Shown piece by piece: positions 60,466-64,000 of a stretch of 64,000 bases of DNA. The stretch lies in contig NZ_PYGI01000017.1 of assembly GCF_003014615.1 (NCBI RefSeq), positions 40,957 through 104,956 of the forward strand, written 5' to 3'. The number at the start of each line of letters is the position of its first letter. Positions within the stretch are counted from its first letter, which is position 1. Source of the DNA: Marinobacterium halophilum (GTDB lineage: Bacteria > Pseudomonadota > Gammaproteobacteria > Pseudomonadales > Balneatricaceae). Under the pieces are notes generated by a model that was not told the origin of the DNA, did not search any database, and saw nothing but the letters and a program-made list of their open reading frames with translations. Position numbers and translations under genes: made by a program.

Positions 60466-61560
60466 ATGGAAATCAACCCGATCCTCAACAGTCTGAAAGA
60501 GTTCAGCGAGCGTACCAAGGCGCTGCGCACCTACCTTGATTACGACGGCAAGCGCGAACGCCTGGAAGAGGTTGAGCGCGAGCTGGAAGACCCTAATGTT
60601 TGGAATGATCCGGAGAATGCACAGCAGCTGGGCCGTGAGCGTGCCGGGCTGGAGAACGTGGTCAAGACCATCGACGATCTGACCAGCGGCATTGCCGATA
60701 CCGGCGAATTGCTGGATATGGCGGTCGAAGAAGATGATGAAGACACGGTAGCTGAAGTGGAAGCCGATGTTCAGCGTTTGGGCGCGATGCTGGAGCAGCT
60801 GGAGTTCCGTCGCATGTTCTCTGGCGATGCCGACGCCAATAACGCCTTCCTTGATGTCCAGGCTGGCTCCGGTGGTACCGAAGCGCAGGACTGGGCCGAC
60901 ATGCTGCTGCGCATGTATCTGCGCTGGGGCGAGAGCAAGGGCTTCAAGACTGAGCTGGTTGAAGTCTCCGGCGGTGAAGTCGCCGGTATCAAATCGGCGA
61001 CCATTCGTTTTGAAGGCGAGTATGCATATGGCTGGTTGCGCACTGAAACCGGTGTACACCGTCTGGTACGCAAGTCGCCGTTCGACTCAGGTGGCCGCCG
61101 TCATACCTCGTTTTCGTCGGTGTTCGTGTCGCCCGAGATTGATGACAATGTCGACATCGAGATCAACCCGTCCGACCTGCGTGTCGATGTTTACCGCGCC
61201 TCCGGTGCCGGTGGTCAGCACGTTAACCGAACCGAATCCGCCGTGCGTATTACCCACGAGCCGTCCGGTATCGTCGTCCAGAGCCAGTCCGCACGTTCAC
61301 AGCATCAGAACCGTGATACCTGTATGAAGCAGTTGCGTGCCAAGCTGTACGAAATGGAGATGATGAAGCGTCGTGAGGCCGCACAGGAAGTGGAAGACAC
61401 CAAGGCCGATATCGGTTGGGGCAGTCAGATCCGTTCCTACGTGCTGGATGACCAGCGTATCAAGGATCTGCGGACCGGTGTGCAGACCTCCAATTGTGAT
61501 CGCGTCCTCGACGGTGATCTCGACCAGTTTATCGTAGCCAGCCTCAAAGCCGGCCTTTAA
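60466..61560 (+). CDS. prfB: Peptide chain release factor 2, without programmed frameshift
   Basis: 364 residues in one continuous frame from ATG 60466. RF2 recognises UAA/UGA: the SPF tripeptide is in [12 protein letters not shown] and GGQ in [19 protein letters not shown]. In E. coli codon 25-26 reads CTT TGA C and needs a +1 shift; here the same place reads CTT GAT TAC (YLDYDGK), so autoregulation by frameshift is absent. prfB and lysS are an operon (37-base gap), as in E. coli. Confidence 0.97.
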   Translation: MEINPILNSLKEFSERTKALRTYLDYDGKRERLEEVERELEDPNVWNDPENAQQLGRERAGLENVVKTIDDLTSGIADTGELLDMAVEEDDEDTVAEVEADVQRLGAMLEQLEFRRMFSGDADANNAFLDVQAGSGGTEAQDWADMLLRMYLRWGESKGFKTELVEVSGGEVAGIKSATIRFEGEYAYGWLRTETGVHRLVRKSPFDSGGRRHTSFSSVFVSPEIDDNVDIEINPSDLRVDVYRASGAGGQHVNRTESAVRITHEPSGIVVQSQSARSQHQNRDTCMKQLRAKLYEMEMMKRREAAQEVEDTKADIGWGSQIRSYVLDDQRIKDLRTGVQTSNCDRVLDGDLDQFIVASLKAGL

Positions 61561-61597
61561 TATCGTTACTCAGATCCGTTTTTAAGGTAGCCACCCG

Positions 61598-63100
61598 ATG
61601 TCAGACAACACTGTGCAGCAAGATGAAAACCGCCTGATCGCCGAGCGCCGTGAAAAACTCGCCGCCCTGCGTGAAAGCGGTAACGCCTTCCCCAATACTT
61701 TCCGCCGTGACAGCTACGCTGAGGATCTGCAGCAGGCACATGGCGACAAGAGCAAGGAAGAACTGGAAGCCTCTGCCATTCGTGTATCCGTGGCCGGTCG
61801 TGTGATGCTCAATCGCGGCGCTTTCATGGTGCTGCAGGACATGAGCGGCCGTATTCAGCTGTATGTGAACAAGCCGGCCCGTCCGTTTGCCAAGTCGGTC
61901 GACCTGGGCGACATCATCGGCGTCAGCGGTGTGCTGCACAAGTCCGGCAAGGGTGACCTCTATGTTGATATGGAAGAATTCCAACTGCTGACCAAGAGCC
62001 TGCGTCCGCTGCCGGACAAGTTCAAGGGCTTGCAGGACATGGAGATGCGCTACCGTCAGCGCTATGTCGATCTGATCGTCAACGAGCAGTCGCGCAAGGT
62101 GTTCGAGATGCGCTCGCAGATCGTGGCCGGTATCCGCAAGTACCTGATCGAGCGTCGTTTCATCGAGGCGGAAACGCCGATGCTGCACCCGATTCCCGGT
62201 GGTGCTACCGCGCGTCCGTTCGAAACTCACCATAATGCACTGGATCTGCAGATGTACCTGCGTATCGCGCCGGAACTGTATCTGAAGCGTCTGGTAGTCG
62301 GTGGCTTCGAGCGCGTCTTCGAGATCAACCGCAACTTCCGTAATGAAGGGCTTTCCACCCGTCATAACCCGGAGTTCACCATGATCGAGTTCTATCAGGC
62401 TTACGCTGATTACAACGATCTGATGGACCTGACTGAAGACATGCTGCGTACCGTGGCGCAGGATGTACTGGGCACGACTACCGTGGTCAACACCGTACGC
62501 AATGACGAAGGCGAAGTGCTGGAAACCTTCGAATACGATATGGGCAAGCCGTTCACCCGCATCAGCGTGTTCGACTCTATCCTGCAATACAATCCGGAAC
62601 TCACCGCCGAAGCCTTGGCTGACGAGACGGCTGCACGCCAGATCGCCCAGCATATGGATATCGATGTGAAAGATGGTTGGGGTCTGGGCAAAGTGCAGAT
62701 CGAAATCTTCGAGAAGACGGTTGAGCATCGCCTGCAGCAGCCGACTTTCATCACCGAATACCCGACGGAAGTCAGCCCGCTGGCCCGTCGCAGCGACAAC
62801 AACCCGCACGTCACCGATCGTTTCGAGTTCTTTGTTGCCGGTCGTGAACTGGCCAACGGCTTCTCCGAGTTGAACGATGCTGAAGATCAGGCTGAGCGTT
62901 TCCGCGCACAGGTGGAAGAGAAAGACGCCGGTGATGATGAAGCGATGCATTACGATGCCGACTACATCAACGCGCTGGAATATGGCCTGCCGCCGACTGC
63001 CGGTGAAGGTATCGGTATCGACCGTCTGGTGATGCTGTTCACTGACTCACCGTCGATCCGTGACGTACTGCTGTTCCCGGCGATGCGTCCGCGAGGCTGA
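61598..63100 (+). CDS. lysS: Lysyl-tRNA synthetase (class II)
   Basis: 500 residues. N-terminal OB-fold anticodon domain (about 60-150, [20 protein letters not shown]), class II motif 2 in [22 protein letters not shown], motif 3 in [20 protein letters not shown], and motif 1 around [24 protein letters not shown]. Length and sequence fit bacterial LysS. A terminator with TTTTT follows 27 bases on. Confidence 0.98.
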   Translation: MSDNTVQQDENRLIAERREKLAALRESGNAFPNTFRRDSYAEDLQQAHGDKSKEELEASAIRVSVAGRVMLNRGAFMVLQDMSGRIQLYVNKPARPFAKSVDLGDIIGVSGVLHKSGKGDLYVDMEEFQLLTKSLRPLPDKFKGLQDMEMRYRQRYVDLIVNEQSRKVFEMRSQIVAGIRKYLIERRFIEAETPMLHPIPGGATARPFETHHNALDLQMYLRIAPELYLKRLVVGGFERVFEINRNFRNEGLSTRHNPEFTMIEFYQAYADYNDLMDLTEDMLRTVAQDVLGTTTVVNTVRNDEGEVLETFEYDMGKPFTRISVFDSILQYNPELTAEALADETAARQIAQHMDIDVKDGWGLGKVQIEIFEKTVEHRLQQPTFITEYPTEVSPLARRSDNNPHVTDRFEFFVAGRELANGFSELNDAEDQAERFRAQVEEKDAGDDEAMHYDADYINALEYGLPPTAGEGIGIDRLVMLFTDSPSIRDVLLFPAMRPRG

Positions 63101-63126
63101 TAGACCCACGCGTGAAAGTTATCCAC

Positions 63127-63151
63127 AAGGGCCACATTGCGTGGCCTTTTT
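63127..63151 (+). terminator. Rho-independent terminator after lysS
   Basis: GGCCAC-ATTGC-GTGGCC with AAG before and TTTTT after, 30 bases past the lysS stop and just before the ung ribosome site (AACAGGAG). Confidence 0.88.
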
Positions 63152-63169
63152 GTTAACAGGAGTAGGCCA

Positions 63170-63883
63170 ATGGCACTGGACAAGGCACCCAGCTGGCAGC
63201 CCGGGCTGCAGCCGGAGTTCGATCAGCCTTACATGCAGGCGCTGAAACAGTTCCTGCAGGCGGAAAAAGCGGCACACAAGACGATCTATCCGCATTCGTC
63301 CCACTGGTTTCATGCGCTGGAAGCGACGCCGCTGGATCAGGTCAAAGTGGTGATTCTTGGTCAAGACCCCTACCATCAGCCGGGGCAAGCCCATGGCCTT
63401 TGCTTTTCAGTGCAGCCCGGGGTCAAGGTCCCGCCTTCGCTGGTCAATATCTACAAGGAGCTGGCTACGGATCTGGATGTGACGCCGGTCGCTCATGGGT
63501 TTCTGGAAAGCTGGGCTCGGCAGGGCGTGCTGTTGCTCAATACGGTATTGACGGTAGAGCAGGGCAATGCCGGTGCGCACCAGGGGCAGGGCTGGGAAAG
63601 GTTCACTGATCGAGTAATTCAGCTGGTCAATGAACAGTGTGACCATGTGGTATTCATGCTCTGGGGCAGTCATGCGCAGAAGAAGGGCGCAGGTATTGAT
63701 CAGCACAAGCATCTGGTCTTGAAAGCACCGCATCCGTCACCGTTGGCGGCGTACCGGGGCTTCTTTGGGTGTCGTCACTTCAGCCACGCCAATCAATGGC
63801 TGACAGAGCAGGGGCGAACGCCGATCGACTGGCAGCTGCCTACGGTGCCAGAGATGGAGACGAATGTACCGTCCGCATCGTGA
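63170..63883 (+). CDS. ung: Uracil-DNA glycosylase
   Basis: 237 residues from ATG 63170 (CAGGAG upstream; frame opens at 63137 inside the terminator). Family 1 UDG: catalytic water-activating Asp in [16 protein letters not shown], the Leu loop [15 protein letters not shown] near the C-terminus with the active His, and [19 protein letters not shown]. It removes uracil from DNA for base-excision repair. Separate from the lysS unit. Confidence 0.97.
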   Translation: MALDKAPSWQPGLQPEFDQPYMQALKQFLQAEKAAHKTIYPHSSHWFHALEATPLDQVKVVILGQDPYHQPGQAHGLCFSVQPGVKVPPSLVNIYKELATDLDVTPVAHGFLESWARQGVLLLNTVLTVEQGNAGAHQGQGWERFTDRVIQLVNEQCDHVVFMLWGSHAQKKGAGIDQHKHLVLKAPHPSPLAAYRGFFGCRHFSHANQWLTEQGRTPIDWQLPTVPEMETNVPSAS

Positions 63884-63978
63884 GGTATGTCGAGGGCATA
63901 AAAAAGGCTATGTCTGAGTAAACTGTTGAAGATCTGCCATTCTTAAAGTATTAGCCATAAGCTTTAAGGGTGGCCGCT

Positions 63979-64000
63979 ATGAAAAACGCCCCATTTCAGC
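63979..64000 (+). CDS. Start of a gene cut by the right edge
   Basis: ATG at 63979 with AAGGG about 8 bases upstream and an open frame (MKNAPFQ) to the edge. Too short to identify; whether it is a real gene depends on sequence outside the window. Confidence 0.35.

Noticed and set aside
60466..60560. Programmed frameshift in prfB
   Set aside because: The RF2 frame is continuous; no TGA at the expected site.
61601..62950. 449-codon open frame on the minus strand
   Set aside because: Antisense shadow of lysS; no recognisable motifs and low-complexity composition.

Overview
The window reads as chromosome of a marine or halotolerant gammaproteobacterium of the Oceanospirillales/Pseudomonadales type. 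The genus cannot be fixed from the sequence alone. The reasons are protein-level resemblance to gammaproteobacterial YbiT, FldB, HolC, PrfB, LysS and LptF/LptG, a PA4780-like RIO kinase, an NhaD Na+/H+ antiporter, and a GC-rich core with GTG/TTG starts. No rRNA, tRNA or CRISPR array was seen.

Layout. 0-5.4 kb: housekeeping and small genes (DUF2339 membrane protein cut by the left edge, a J-less DnaJ-related protein, two tandem secreted paralogues, ArfB, pirin, DUF3087, RIO kinase). 5.36-6.53 kb: a complete single-gene IS200/IS605 element (tnpB only) with IS608-type ends. 6.6-14.9 kb: Spy/CpxP-like protein, DUF2007 protein, nitrilase, ABC-F YbiT, SPFH protein, RhlE-like helicase, YbaK, ZIP transporter. 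14.9-19.5 kb: penicillin-G-acylase-like enzyme and porin in one operon, with a divergent LysR regulator. 19.5-22.3 kb: MarR/SugE divergent pair with two matching operator palindromes, an SDR enzyme, a truncated haemoglobin and a host-attachment-type protein. 22.4-25.3 kb: valS.

The block from 25.3 to 45.9 kb separates valS from holC and pepA, which are adjacent to valS in many gammaproteobacteria, so I read it as accessory-rich. It holds a DUF4132 protein with a small partner ending in Leu-Val-Gly-Gly, an Mla/PqiC-like MCE lipid-transport operon, an MsrB-MsrA fusion, a DUF3750 lipoprotein, and an AT-rich integron cassette array without an integrase (34.2-37.7 kb). The array has two well-formed attC sites, one half attC site and one doubtful site. 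Its cassettes include a frameshifted AIPR (abortive infection) gene, a glycine-repeat protein and a small HExxH metalloprotease-like protein. Then come the AT-rich folate-independent methionine synthase pair mesD-mesX, a TauE/SafE permease, an orphan AT-rich gene and a MacB-like ABC exporter with two permeases.

45.9-64 kb is mostly core: holC-pepA divergent from lptF-lptG, an RDD protein, a YeeE/YedE thiosulfate-type transporter, a Sel1-repeat protein, a chemoreceptor, gloA, a phasin-like protein, fldB, an MFS permease, cytochrome c', a di-haem cytochrome b translationally coupled to nhaD, prfB (no programmed frameshift), lysS and ung. A last gene starts at the right edge. The most notable material is the cassette array with its broken phage-defence gene, the TnpB element with its unusual RuvC centre, and the DUF4132 gene pair.
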